Of a stretch of DNA of 64,000 nucleotides, positions 1 through 8,000 are shown piece by piece. Every line of letters begins with the position of its first letter. Positions within the stretch are counted from its first letter, which is position 1. Source of the stretch: Microbacterium murale (GTDB taxonomy: Bacteria; Actinomycetota; Actinomycetes; Actinomycetales; Microbacteriaceae); NCBI RefSeq assembly GCF_014635185.1, contig NZ_BMCM01000001.1, positions 682,001-746,000 of the forward strand, given 5' to 3'. Below the pieces are notes generated by a model. That model was not told the origin of the DNA. It did no database searches and was given only the letters and a program-made list of their open reading frames with translations. The translations under genes were made by a program, and so were the position numbers.

Positions 1-1258
1 CGAAGGCTCCGTACGGGTTGCCGGTGAGCACCGAGACCGACAGTCCGTACTCGGACGAGTTGATGATGTCGATGGCCTCGTCGACGGTGTCGTACGTCGT
101 GATCGGGGCGACCGGTCCGAAGATCTCCTGCGAGAACGCCGGAGCGTCGTGCGGCACGTTCGACAGCACGGTCGGCCGGTAGAACAGGTTTTCGTAGGTG
201 CCCCCGGCGCTCAGCGTCGCGCCGGCGGCGACCGAGTCCCGCACGATGCCGTCGATCTTCGACAGCTGACCGGCGTCGATGATCGGTCCGAGAGCGTTGG
301 TCGGATCGGTCGGGTCGCCGACGGTGATGCGGTTCGCGATCTCGCTGAGCTTGGCGGTGTACTCCTCGGCCATGGAACGGTGCACGAGGTGACGCCCCGT
401 GGTCATGCAGATCTGCCCCTGGTGCAGGAACGATCCCCACGCGCCGGCGGATGCCGCGGCATCCACGTCGGCGTCGGGCATGACGAGCAGGGCGTTGTTG
501 CCGCCGAGCTCAAGGTGCAGCTTCTTCAGCAGCGGAGCCGCGGCCTCGCCGATCTTGCGACCGGCGGCCGTGGAACCCGTGAACGAGATGCACGGCACGT
601 CCGGGTGCGCGACCAGCGCGGCACCGACGTCTGCCCCTCCTGGCAGCACGTGCAGCAGCCCATCGGGCAGACCGGCTTCGGCGAGGATCTCGGCGAGGGT
701 GAGTCCGCCGGCGACGGGCGTGCGCGGGTCCGGCTTCAGGATCACGGCGTTGCCGAGCGCGAGCGCCGGGACGATCGAGCGGGCCGACAGGATCGACGGG
801 AAGTTGAACGGACTGATCACGCCCACCACGCCGACGGGCACGTACCGACCGATCGAGGTACGCGGCTTCATGCTGCGCAGCAGCTGTCCGTAGGGCTGAG
901 CGGCCAGGCCCGCACCCTCGGCGAACTCGGAGACGACCAGGCCCGCCTCGAATGCGGCCTTGCCCGCTCCGGACCCGGACTCGGGGATCAGCCAGTCGGT
1001 GAGCCGCTCGGGCGCGGCCTTCAGGATCGCCGACGCCTTCGCCATGACGGCGGCACGTTCGGTGTACGGCAGTGCCGCCCACGCGACCTGCGCCTTGGTG
1101 GCCTCGGCGACTGCGGTGTCGAGGTCAGCGGTGGTGGCCTGGCCGACCGTCGCGATCACCTCACCCGTTGCCGGGGCCAGTACGTCGAGGGTTCCACCCT
1201 CACCCGCCACGAAGCCGCCGCTCGTGTAGATCTTCTCTTCCCAGATTGTGGTGCTCAT
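1..1258 (-). CDS. Aldehyde dehydrogenase, benzaldehyde/vanillin dehydrogenase type (3' end outside window)
   Basis: NAD(P)-dependent oxidation of an aldehyde, probably an aromatic one, to the acid. The first 419 codons are present; the C-terminus lies beyond base 1. Visible family marks are ISPFNFP (148-154), SFTGST (225-230), the general-base Glu250 in LELGGNN and the catalytic Cys284 in GQICMTTGR. Start ATG at 1258 follows AAAAAAGGATGAACG. It is the third gene of a leftward operon behind a VAO-type oxidase and a carotenoid-oxygenase-family dioxygenase, 31 bases after the latter. The HQGQIC setting of the catalytic Cys resembles benzaldehyde/vanillin dehydrogenases. Substrate is inferred from context, the family is certain. 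Confidence 0.93.
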   Translation of the reverse strand, partial: MSTTIWEEKIYTSGGFVAGEGGTLDVLAPATGEVIATVGQATTADLDTAVAEATKAQVAWAALPYTERAAVMAKASAILKAAPERLTDWLIPESGSGAGKAAFEAGLVVSEFAEGAGLAAQPYGQLLRSMKPRTSIGRYVPVGVVGVISPFNFPSILSARSIVPALALGNAVILKPDPRTPVAGGLTLAEILAEAGLPDGLLHVLPGGADVGAALVAHPDVPCISFTGSTAAGRKIGEAAAPLLKKLHLELGGNNALLVMPDADVDAAASAGAWGSFLHQGQICMTTGRHLVHRSMAEEYTAKLSEIANRITVGDPTDPTNALGPIIDAGQLSKIDGIVRDSVAAGATLSAGGTYENLFYRPTVLSNVPHDAPAFSQEIFGPVAPITTYDTVDEAIDIINSSEYGLSVSVLTGNPYGAF

Positions 1259-1289
1259 CGTTCATCCTTTTTTCGTGGTGTGAGGTGAG

Positions 1290-2825
1290 TCAGGCGGCGT
1301 TCTCACGCTGCGCGGCGATGGCAGCATCCAACTGCTCCGCCTCGGCCCACGAACCGTGGAACGCGAACGGCACGCGCACGGGCAGCTTCACCCGGGCCAG
1401 CGGTGCGGCGGTGAAGGACACCGTCTCATGCACGAGCAGCTCGGACAATCCCGTTTCGCGGTTCCACCACAGCGACAGCAGGTAGCCATCGTTCTCGGCG
1501 TTCGCGCCACGGCGCTGCACGAACACGGGCTCGCTCGGGTTGGTCAGCGCATCCTCGCCCTCGATGACGATCGTCTGCCCGGTCTCGAAGTCGAAACGGG
1601 CGAGGCCGTCGGTCATCGTCTCCGGGGTGAGGTCGCGCGTGGTCGCGAAATAACCGAACTGCTGCTTCTGGCCGAGGAGCGCGTCGTTGATCATCGGGAA
1701 CTCACCAGCCACACCGCTGAGCATCCGATTGGACGCCTTCTTGGTCACCGGGTCCAGCTCGAACCTCCACGCCATCGCCGGCGGGAACCAGCTGTGCGAA
1801 GCCACCGGGTCGTCCGGGTGCTCGGCCGGGTTGCCCAGGCGCGAGATGACATGCAGGTCGACGACGATGCGGTCCTCGGTCTCGTAGGCGTTGAAGAAGT
1901 GGGTCGGGGCGAGCATGAGTCCGGTGTCGTACCAGGTCACCTTCTTCGTCCGGCGGTCGAGCACCGCGAACCGGCTGCCGTCCGGCACGGCATCCTCGTC
2001 CCAGAGCACGCCGGGGCGGCCCTGCATGATCCGGTCCATCCGGAACTGCGTGGGCGAGATGAGGAAGATCGCGTGGTGCTCGCTGACGATGTAGTCGTGC
2101 ACCATCGCGGGGCAGCCCATGTCGAACGTGAAGCTGTCGATGATGTTCGCGTTGCGGGCATCCGCCTCGTACCAGGTGAGATTCTGACCGACCGCGGCGA
2201 AGAAGAGCATGTTGCCGCTGTGCGGGTCGATCTTGTAGTGGGCGGTGCACAGCACGTCGAGGCCGCCGTTGAAGTCGTAGTTCCCGAACGTGTCGAGGGT
2301 TCCGGCATCCAGCGACTGCGGCAGGCCGCCCTCGAAGTACACCAGCAGGTGGTCGGCGAACAGGCCGACGTTGGTGTTGGCGACGTTCTTCGCCGGCGGA
2401 GCACCGGCGGGCATCTGGGCCGGCGGCGCGGCCAGGCCATTCACGAAACCGCTGTAGACGGCCTCGCCGGCCTCGACCTCGATCTTCATCGAGTCGGTCA
2501 TGACCCACTTCATGCGAAAGGAGGCCTTGCCGTCGCGGATGTAAGTCGCCGCTACGCCGCCATCGCCCTCCCACCAGTGGTAGCGATCGAGGTCGCGCGG
2601 GGCGAAGCGGGGGTTGTTGGCGATGCGGAACAGTGCGCCCGCGAGGTCCTCGGGCAGCTTGCCGATGACCGGCAGGTCGTACGCCTCGGACTCCTCGGCC
2701 CATGGTGCGAACGGGCCGTTCAGGAACTTGTTGGCCGTGTCCCACTGCACATCCGCCGGGTGGCGCTCAGCGGGCTGAGGGCGCGGCACGATCGTGGTCG
2801 GGTTCACCAGTGGCACATCACGCAT
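1290..2825 (-). CDS. Carotenoid-cleavage-oxygenase family dioxygenase (lignostilbene/isoeugenol-cleaving type)
   Basis: A 511-aa non-heme iron enzyme that splits an activated C=C bond with O2. The four iron-binding histidines are all visible: His196 (CTAHYK), His243 (MVHDY), His309 (THFFNAYE) and His490 (FHGSW). Lys147 just before NVANTNV may be the phenol-binding lysine known in lignostilbene dioxygenases (tentative alignment). Start chosen at ATG 2825, preceded by GAAGGAG; an upstream in-frame ATG at 2921 would run into the neighbour. Lying between a VAO-type phenol oxidase and an aldehyde dehydrogenase, it most plausibly cleaves a 4-hydroxyphenyl alkene such as isoeugenol, coniferyl alcohol or a hydroxystilbene to an aromatic aldehyde rather than a carotenoid. 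Family sure, substrate inferred. Confidence 0.9.
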   Translation of the reverse strand: MRDVPLVNPTTIVPRPQPAERHPADVQWDTANKFLNGPFAPWAEESEAYDLPVIGKLPEDLAGALFRIANNPRFAPRDLDRYHWWEGDGGVAATYIRDGKASFRMKWVMTDSMKIEVEAGEAVYSGFVNGLAAPPAQMPAGAPPAKNVANTNVGLFADHLLVYFEGGLPQSLDAGTLDTFGNYDFNGGLDVLCTAHYKIDPHSGNMLFFAAVGQNLTWYEADARNANIIDSFTFDMGCPAMVHDYIVSEHHAIFLISPTQFRMDRIMQGRPGVLWDEDAVPDGSRFAVLDRRTKKVTWYDTGLMLAPTHFFNAYETEDRIVVDLHVISRLGNPAEHPDDPVASHSWFPPAMAWRFELDPVTKKASNRMLSGVAGEFPMINDALLGQKQQFGYFATTRDLTPETMTDGLARFDFETGQTIVIEGEDALTNPSEPVFVQRRGANAENDGYLLSLWWNRETGLSELLVHETVSFTAAPLARVKLPVRVPFAFHGSWAEAEQLDAAIAAQRENAA

Positions 2826-2850
2826 GGGGGCTCCTTCGAATCGGATCAGG

Positions 2851-4401
2851 TCAGTGGGTGCGTTCGGACGGCCAGATGCCGTGGCTGCCGGGCGCGAGGA
2901 TGCCTGCCGGATCGACGGCATCCTTCAGGCGGGAGTAGAAGCGGTGCAGCGCTCCGTCACCGGCGCTGTACAGGGATGCGATACGGTCCTGGATGGTGAC
3001 GTGGCCGCGGTACTCGCTCCAGCCCCATTCGGCGGCGCGGTCGATCATCTCGTCGGCTGCCGCCCTGGCACGCGCGGCCTCTTCGGGGTCGCTGCTGTCG
3101 AAGATGATCATGCAGGCGCCGATGAGCGTGCGCGATTGCGCGATCCAGCCGAAACCGGCGACGAGGTCGTGCTTGTCGAGGATCTCCATGACCATCGCCT
3201 CGTGCTGCGCCGCAGCCTCACCCGTGAACGGGATGATCGGCGAGAAGTCGAAGTGCCCGACGGTCGGCCCGAAGTGCTTGCGCAGCATGTCGAGCAGGAA
3301 CTGGTTCGGGATGCCGGCGGGCACGAGGTCCAGCGGGTGGACCTCGTGCGGGTCCACATCGCCCGGGTAAGTGCGCAGGTCGACGATCGCGCCCGGGATG
3401 TGTGCGACGGCTTCGCGGACGATCGCCTCGCGCGCGCTGATGAGCGACGGACGCCCGTAGAAGCCGACCCGCGCGTTCACGCGGCCGGGAGGGAAGACGG
3501 CCGACATCTTCTGCTTCTTCGATCCGCCACTGGTGTCGTCCCACGGGGCCATACGGCCGCCCTCCGGTTCGGGCGAGCTGACGATGAGCGGATGCCCCTG
3601 GATGGTGCCGTCCTGCACGAGCGGGCCGAGCGCGTCGATGAGGGCCGGGATGCGGGCAGCGTCGTCGAGGATCACAGAACCGACCGTGAAGGCCTCGGGC
3701 TGGGGCGCGAGCCAGATGCCGAGCTTGGTGATGATGCCGAAGTTCGACTGCAGGAACAGCGAGTCGATCGACGGGCCGAAGCCGCGCTTCGCGCGGGCGC
3801 CGAGGGCGTTGTTCGGCAGCGCCCACAGTCCCGTGCGCAGCACGGTGCCGTCGGGAAGGACGACCTCCATGCCGGCGACGGCGGAGGCGTGGTCGCCGAA
3901 CTCGGTGTAGCCGACGCCGTGTTCGGCGGTGTTGCCGACGACGCTGCCCCAGCCGAGGTCGGGGGTCGAGATCCACAGCTTCGCGCCGCGCTTGCTGATC
4001 TCCGCGTGCAACTCGGTGAACGAGACGCCGGGTTCAACGATGGCGTAGCCGCCCTGCTCGTCGAGCTCGAGCACCTGGTTCATGCGGCGGAGGTTCAGGC
4101 TGATCGACCCTCCCACGACGGGCGCCGCTCCGCCATAGCCGTAGTTGCGGCCCTGCGAGCTCGGCCACACCGGGACTCCGGCTTCGGCTGCGATGCGGAC
4201 GATCGCCTGCACCTCTTCGACGGACGCGGGCTGCACCACGACGGCGGGCTCGGGCGTGGGCGTCAGGCTCGTGGCCCACGGATCCAGGAACTCGGCCGCG
4301 TCATCGCCGATGAGCACGTGATCAGCTCCGACGATGTCGGCGAGCCGGGCGCGTAGCTGCTCCGACGCGACCTGGACTTCTGCGCCTTGGGCGATCGACA
4401 T
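2851..4401 (-). CDS. VAO-family FAD oxidase/dehydrogenase for 4-substituted phenols (eugenol oxidase / 4-cresol dehydrogenase type)
   Basis: A 516-aa flavoprotein with an N-terminal FAD-binding domain (PP-loop region 54-110) and a C-terminal cap. It matches vanillyl-alcohol oxidase along its length: GNTAEHGVGYTEFGDH (156-171, with the catalytic-type Asp170), Tyr464-Arg465 in the phenolate-binding YRGH, and the C-terminal GILAPGSHGIWP. Family members abstract hydride from the carbon para to a phenol OH, giving vinyl/allyl phenols, alcohols or aldehydes. The histidine that normally carries covalent FAD (MHHIV in VAO) seems replaced by Gly428 in RTLIGACMIIF, so FAD may be non-covalent. First gene of the operon with the dioxygenase (25 bases away) and aldehyde dehydrogenase. 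Confidence 0.9.
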   Translation of the reverse strand: MSIAQGAEVQVASEQLRARLADIVGADHVLIGDDAAEFLDPWATSLTPTPEPAVVVQPASVEEVQAIVRIAAEAGVPVWPSSQGRNYGYGGAAPVVGGSISLNLRRMNQVLELDEQGGYAIVEPGVSFTELHAEISKRGAKLWISTPDLGWGSVVGNTAEHGVGYTEFGDHASAVAGMEVVLPDGTVLRTGLWALPNNALGARAKRGFGPSIDSLFLQSNFGIITKLGIWLAPQPEAFTVGSVILDDAARIPALIDALGPLVQDGTIQGHPLIVSSPEPEGGRMAPWDDTSGGSKKQKMSAVFPPGRVNARVGFYGRPSLISAREAIVREAVAHIPGAIVDLRTYPGDVDPHEVHPLDLVPAGIPNQFLLDMLRKHFGPTVGHFDFSPIIPFTGEAAAQHEAMVMEILDKHDLVAGFGWIAQSRTLIGACMIIFDSSDPEEAARARAAADEMIDRAAEWGWSEYRGHVTIQDRIASLYSAGDGALHRFYSRLKDAVDPAGILAPGSHGIWPSERTH

Positions 4402-4579
4402 TCAAACTCCCGTGTTCTTCAGCCGCGCCACTCCTCATAGTGGCGTTACACGATAGTCTTCATCGTCGAGCTGCCCTATTTCTCGATCTGCGGTGATGAA
4501 GCAGGATTGGAAAATTATCGCGGCGCGACAGTTCACGATCGACGCGGCCGATCGCCTGGTGGAGGGCACGACTCCGGAG
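4402..4579 (-). promoter_or_regulatory. Promoter region of the VAO-dioxygenase-aldehyde dehydrogenase operon
   Basis: This 178-base gap separates the MarR gene stop from the oxidase start on the same strand, so it should hold the operon promoter. It contains a perfect 5-bp inverted repeat ACGAT-N7-ATCGT (4450-4466). Read leftward it gives CTATCGT, the same heptamer found at one edge of the palindrome in front of the MobA-like gene (7240-7246), so both may bind the MarR protein. No clear -10/-35 pair was assigned. Confidence 0.4.
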
Positions 4580-5044
4580 TTATGCGGAGGCGTCGGCGGC
4601 GTCGCCGCGCTCGAGCATCTGCCACAGCACGCGGAACAGGGCCGCGGACTCGGCCGAGTCCATGTGCGCGGTGAGCTCGCGTTGCACCTCGACCACCAGC
4701 GGCGCGAGGCGCTCTCGCTCGGCAGCACCATGAGCGGTGAGCGCCACGACGTTGCGGCGCGCATCGCCCGCCGCACGCTGACGGGTGATAAGGCCCGACT
4801 TCTCCATCCGCCGCACCAGATCCGCGACCGTCGATCTGTCGAGATCGACCTCGTCGCCGAGCTCGCGCTGGCTCGCCGCGCCAAGCCGTTCGAGCACGGC
4901 GAGGATGCTGTACTGCGTACTCGAGATGTCGGGCGAGGCCACCCGAGCCCAGGTCGACAGGTGCAGCTGCTGCGCGCGGCGGATGAGGTTGCCGACGTGC
5001 CGCTGCGGCTCGGGGAGATCTGCCATCGTCATCACGGCATCCAT
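4580..5044 (-). CDS. MarR-family transcriptional regulator
   Basis: A 154-aa winged-helix regulator. The fold is readable: dimer helix, then STQYSILAVLERLG, recognition helix region SQRELGDEVDLDRSTVADLVRRMEKSGLI split over 55-85, wing with RQRAAGDARRNVVALT, and C-terminal dimerisation helix. Start ATG 5044 has AAGAAGGAAGG directly upstream; an internal ATG at 5032 is possible. It is co-directional with the MobA-like monooxygenase and lies between that gene and the VAO operon, so it is the obvious candidate repressor of one or both, released by a phenolic ligand as is usual for MarR regulators of aromatic catabolism. Ligand unknown. Confidence 0.9.
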   Translation of the reverse strand: MDAVMTMADLPEPQRHVGNLIRRAQQLHLSTWARVASPDISSTQYSILAVLERLGAASQRELGDEVDLDRSTVADLVRRMEKSGLITRQRAAGDARRNVVALTAHGAAERERLAPLVVEVQRELTAHMDSAESAALFRVLWQMLERGDAADASA

Positions 5045-5054
5045 CCTTCCTTCT

Positions 5055-5264
5055 TCAGATGAACAGGTGTCCGATCGCCACAACCATGACACCGTCCGGA
5101 CGCACATAGCTGGTATCGCCTGCCGTGAGAACGACCTTGGCCCTCAGTTCCGACGCCCGTTGCAGGGTCACCTTGGCCTCCAGTGCGAGAAGACTGCGCG
5201 CCGCGGCATCCACCGCCTTGGATCCGCCGAGCTTGACCTCGAACGCCGACGTTTTGACTATCAC
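5055..5264 (-). CDS. Small hypothetical protein (69 aa) coupled to the monooxygenase
   Basis: Not recognised. GTG start overlaps the monooxygenase stop in GTGA, and the stop lies 10 bases before the MarR start, so it is translationally placed inside a three-gene unit. The protein is mixed alpha/beta with many Ala/Val/Lys and no Cys, signal peptide or membrane segment; it ends in hydrophobic VMVVAIGHLFI. The C-terminal part could form a small beta structure. Its position suggests an accessory role in hydroxybenzoate metabolism, but that is inference only. It could also be a chance ORF; the overlap and codon periodicity favour a real gene. Confidence 0.55.
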   Translation of the reverse strand: MIVKTSAFEVKLGGSKAVDAAARSLLALEAKVTLQRASELRAKVVLTAGDTSYVRPDGVMVVAIGHLFI

Positions 5265-7177
5265 TTCTGCGATGAGCCGACGACCACTTCAGCGCCGACC
5301 GGCAACAGGAAGTCGGCGAAGAAGTCCCGCAGCTCGTCGCGCGCCGACAGCGGCAGGACGTGCGCGATGTACTGGTCCGGCCGGACCACGACGATCGCAC
5401 CTTCCTCTGCGATCCCGCGCCGCGCGAAGATGTCGTCGGCGGGGTCAGCTGCCCATACCTTCTCCCAGTCCTGCAGCCCGAGCGGACCCGTCTTCGGCAC
5501 GAGCAGCGCGGGCAGCGACGTCACGTCGACGTCGTGGTGCGAGCCGCGGAAGATCCCGTGCACGTCGATCACGCTGTCGATGTCGGCGTCCGCTGCCGTG
5601 AACGTGCGCACGGGCGAGTCCGCATCATCTGCCAACCACGTCGCGAGATCGCGCAGTGCTGCACCCGAAGCGTCGCCGAAGGCGTAGATGCGCCAGCGTC
5701 CGTCGGCGCTGTGGGAGTGCCCGAGCTGCATACGGCGGGCATCGGCCACGCGGCGGACCGGCGCGGAGTGGAACCGCGTGCCGATCTCGAAGCCGGTCGC
5801 GAGCTGCTGGTGCTCAGGCGATCCCGTGAGCGTCGACGGCGTGTACGTCGTCGCGAGCCCGGCGGTGTACCGGCCCTGGCGGGCGAACTCGGCCTGCATG
5901 TCGGCGGGCGAGACGCCGCCGCGCTCCGGATGCTCCGGGTCGAGCGCCGGCTGCGCGATGAACGCCGACCAGTGCTTGTCGAACGCGATGAGATCAACCG
6001 CTATTGCCTGACGCTCCTCCGAGTATGTGCGCAGCAGCGCAGCATCCGAGCGTCCCTGCAGAACGGCGGCGAGCTTCCAGCCGAGATTGAACGCGTCCTG
6101 CATCGACACGTTCATGCCCTGCCCGGCCTTGGCACTGTGCGTGTGGCAGGCGTCGCCCGCGAGGAACAGGTGCGGTGTGGCATCCGCCGCGGATTCCGGG
6201 GACAGATCATCGAAGCGATCCGCGACCCGCTGACCGACCTCGTAGACGCTCGACCAGGCGACCTGCTGCACATCGATCGAGTAGGGGTGCAGAATCGCGT
6301 TCGCGACGTCCGCGAGCTGGGTGGCCGTGGTCTTACGGATCTCCGCATCGCCTGCCTCAACCACGCCGAGGTCTACGTAGCAGCGCACCATGTTGCCGCC
6401 CTCACGCGGGATCATCAGCAGGCTGCCCTTGCCGGCGGACTGCACGACGTTCTTGGTGCGCCAGTCGGGGAAGTCGGTCGTGGCGAGCACGTCCATGACG
6501 CCCCACGCGTGATTGGCCGCATCACCCTCCAGGCGGATGCCGAGAGCGCGACGCACGTTGCTGCGCGCGCCGTCGCAGCCGATCACGTACTTGGCGCGGA
6601 CGGTGAACTCCTCGCCCTCGGTCCGCCGCAGGGTCGCGATGACCGGATGCTCCGACGAGGTGTCCATCTCGTAGCCGATGAACTCCACGCCGTAATCTGC
6701 TTCGAGCCTGCTCGCGGACTTCGCCGCGTGATCGAGCAGGAACTGCTGCATGCGCGCCTGGTTCACGATCACGTGCGGGAACTCGCTGAGTCCTGCAGGA
6801 GTGTCATCGACCCAACCGCTGCGCGCGATCTTGGATCGGTCGTCGTCGGAAGGGCCCCAGAACCGCACCTCGTTGACCCAGTACGCCTCACGGACGAGCG
6901 CGTCGGCGAGACCGAACGCCTGGAACATCTCGACCGTACGGCACGCGACACCATCGGCCTGTCCGACCTCGAGCGGGCCCGACCGACGCTCGATGACGCG
7001 CGTCGTGATGTCGGGGAACGCCGCGAGCTGCGCGGCGAGCACGGTGCCGGCGGGCCCGGTGCCGACGATGAGCACGTCGACTTCGTTCGGGAGCTCGGCA
7101 GCGCGGTCCCTCGTCTGCGGCGCCGCGGGCACGACGTCCGGGTCACCGGGGCGATATCCGTCGCGGTAGAACTGCAT
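5261..7177 (-). CDS. FAD-dependent aromatic monooxygenase, 3-hydroxybenzoate 4-monooxygenase / phenol 2-monooxygenase type
   Basis: A 638-aa class A flavoprotein hydroxylase that would add an OH ortho to an existing phenolic OH using NAD(P)H and O2. Seen: GTGPAG dinucleotide motif (39-44), CDGARS (201-206), GDACHTHSAKAGQGMN (341-356) and a C-terminal thioredoxin-like domain from about residue 450, the layout of MobA and phenol hydroxylases. The length equals MobA of Comamonas (about 640). Start ATG 7177 follows GAAGGAG; the longer in-frame extension overlaps the next gene in another frame and is not real. It probably yields protocatechuate, the same product as PobA at 8936. Followed by the 69-aa protein and MarR gene. 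Confidence 0.88.
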   Translation of the reverse strand: MQFYRDGYRPGDPDVVPAAPQTRDRAAELPNEVDVLIVGTGPAGTVLAAQLAAFPDITTRVIERRSGPLEVGQADGVACRTVEMFQAFGLADALVREAYWVNEVRFWGPSDDDRSKIARSGWVDDTPAGLSEFPHVIVNQARMQQFLLDHAAKSASRLEADYGVEFIGYEMDTSSEHPVIATLRRTEGEEFTVRAKYVIGCDGARSNVRRALGIRLEGDAANHAWGVMDVLATTDFPDWRTKNVVQSAGKGSLLMIPREGGNMVRCYVDLGVVEAGDAEIRKTTATQLADVANAILHPYSIDVQQVAWSSVYEVGQRVADRFDDLSPESAADATPHLFLAGDACHTHSAKAGQGMNVSMQDAFNLGWKLAAVLQGRSDAALLRTYSEERQAIAVDLIAFDKHWSAFIAQPALDPEHPERGGVSPADMQAEFARQGRYTAGLATTYTPSTLTGSPEHQQLATGFEIGTRFHSAPVRRVADARRMQLGHSHSADGRWRIYAFGDASGAALRDLATWLADDADSPVRTFTAADADIDSVIDVHGIFRGSHHDVDVTSLPALLVPKTGPLGLQDWEKVWAADPADDIFARRGIAEEGAIVVVRPDQYIAHVLPLSARDELRDFFADFLLPVGAEVVVGSSQK

Positions 7178-7225
7178 GGGATCTCCTTCGATCACTCCGG
7201 CTGTGGCGACACTGCCGATCCAAAT

Positions 7226-7243
7226 TCGTTGGGGTACCAACGA
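7226..7243. promoter_or_regulatory. Palindromic operator, probably for the MarR regulator
   Basis: TCGTTGG-GGTA-CCAACGA is a perfect 7-4-7 inverted repeat 49 bases ahead of the MobA-like start. The size and ATCGTTG/CAACGAT half-sites are typical of MarR-family operators, and the MarR gene is the third gene of the unit that starts here, which would give autoregulation. Confidence 0.7.
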
Positions 7244-7277
7244 TAGCACGTGGACGAGACCCTTGCTCAGTCCGGCG

Positions 7278-7928
7278 TCAGTTCTTCTTGCGGTTCCAGC
7301 TGGCCTTCGCCGGGGCGAAGGGGCTGCGCACGTGGATCGCCCACGTCGAGTGCGGGTGGATGCGCAGCAGCGCGGTCTCGTAGAACGACACCGCGTCCGC
7401 CGTGAGCGACGGGAGAACGGCGTCCTTGTCCGTGGTGTCCTCCGCGCGAGGACGCAGCGCCTTCCAGACCAGCTGCACCTCGGGAGCGCCGGTGGGGATG
7501 CCCTCGATATCGAGCACCGCGCGGTCCCACGGCAGAGTGAGCCGCGGGTCGCGCTTGTAGACCCAGGCCCGCGGGGCGCCGTCTTCGGCGTTGACCTGTA
7601 GCACCCAGCAGTCCGTGGCATCGTCGCGGATGAGCACCGGCTGCAGATCGGCATCCTGCGGAGCATCCGCGAACGGCACGATCTCATCCTCGTCCGGCAC
7701 CCACGCGGTGAACCCCTCCGGAAGACTCGCGACCAGTTCTGCGAGATCTGCGGCGACGACGCTCACGTCGATGTTCTCGCGCGCACGGATCGGATGCCCG
7801 AGCCAGCGATCGAGCGCGGCCCCACCCGACAACCACCAGCGCACGGATGCCGCGGCGAGGAGCCGGGCGACCGCCTGGGGCTCGAGCGGCGCCCACGGCG
7901 TCGCTGAGGTGGGGGTGGAGGAGGGCAT
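7278..7928 (-). CDS. Nucleotidyltransferase-fold protein (aminoglycoside-2''-adenylyltransferase-like, PF10706 type)
   Basis: A 216-aa protein with the weak nucleotidyltransferase signature SGGAALDRWLG (34-44) followed by the acidic pair in ENIDVSVV (51-58). These match the GG and DxD-type positions of the minimal nucleotidyltransferase fold found in the aminoglycoside adenylyltransferase-related family. Actinobacteria carry many paralogues without proven resistance function, so no drug claim is made. The gene is leftward; its 5' end faces the divergent iclR gene with 72 bases between. The product has no signal peptide or membrane segment and ends in a basic tail KASWNRKKN. Family moderately sure, role unknown. 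Confidence 0.7.
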   Translation of the reverse strand: MPSSTPTSATPWAPLEPQAVARLLAAASVRWWLSGGAALDRWLGHPIRARENIDVSVVAADLAELVASLPEGFTAWVPDEDEIVPFADAPQDADLQPVLIRDDATDCWVLQVNAEDGAPRAWVYKRDPRLTLPWDRAVLDIEGIPTGAPEVQLVWKALRPRAEDTTDKDAVLPSLTADAVSFYETALLRIHPHSTWAIHVRSPFAPAKASWNRKKN

Positions 7929-8000
7929 GGGACGAGGTTACCCGGGTCTGACCATTCGGCATCCGCTCACAAGGCGACTGACAGGTGGCAGGCTAGCCGC

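Noticed and set aside
149-1288. Long plus-strand ORF antisense to the aldehyde dehydrogenase
   Set aside because: Its product is Arg/Gly/Asp-rich low-complexity protein typical of antisense frames in high-GC DNA, and the opposite strand encodes a clear dehydrogenase with catalytic motifs.
1356-2999. 547-codon plus-strand ORF across the dioxygenase gene
   Set aside because: Antisense shadow: the minus strand has all four iron ligands and a ribosome site. The same applies to the other long mirror frames in the window.
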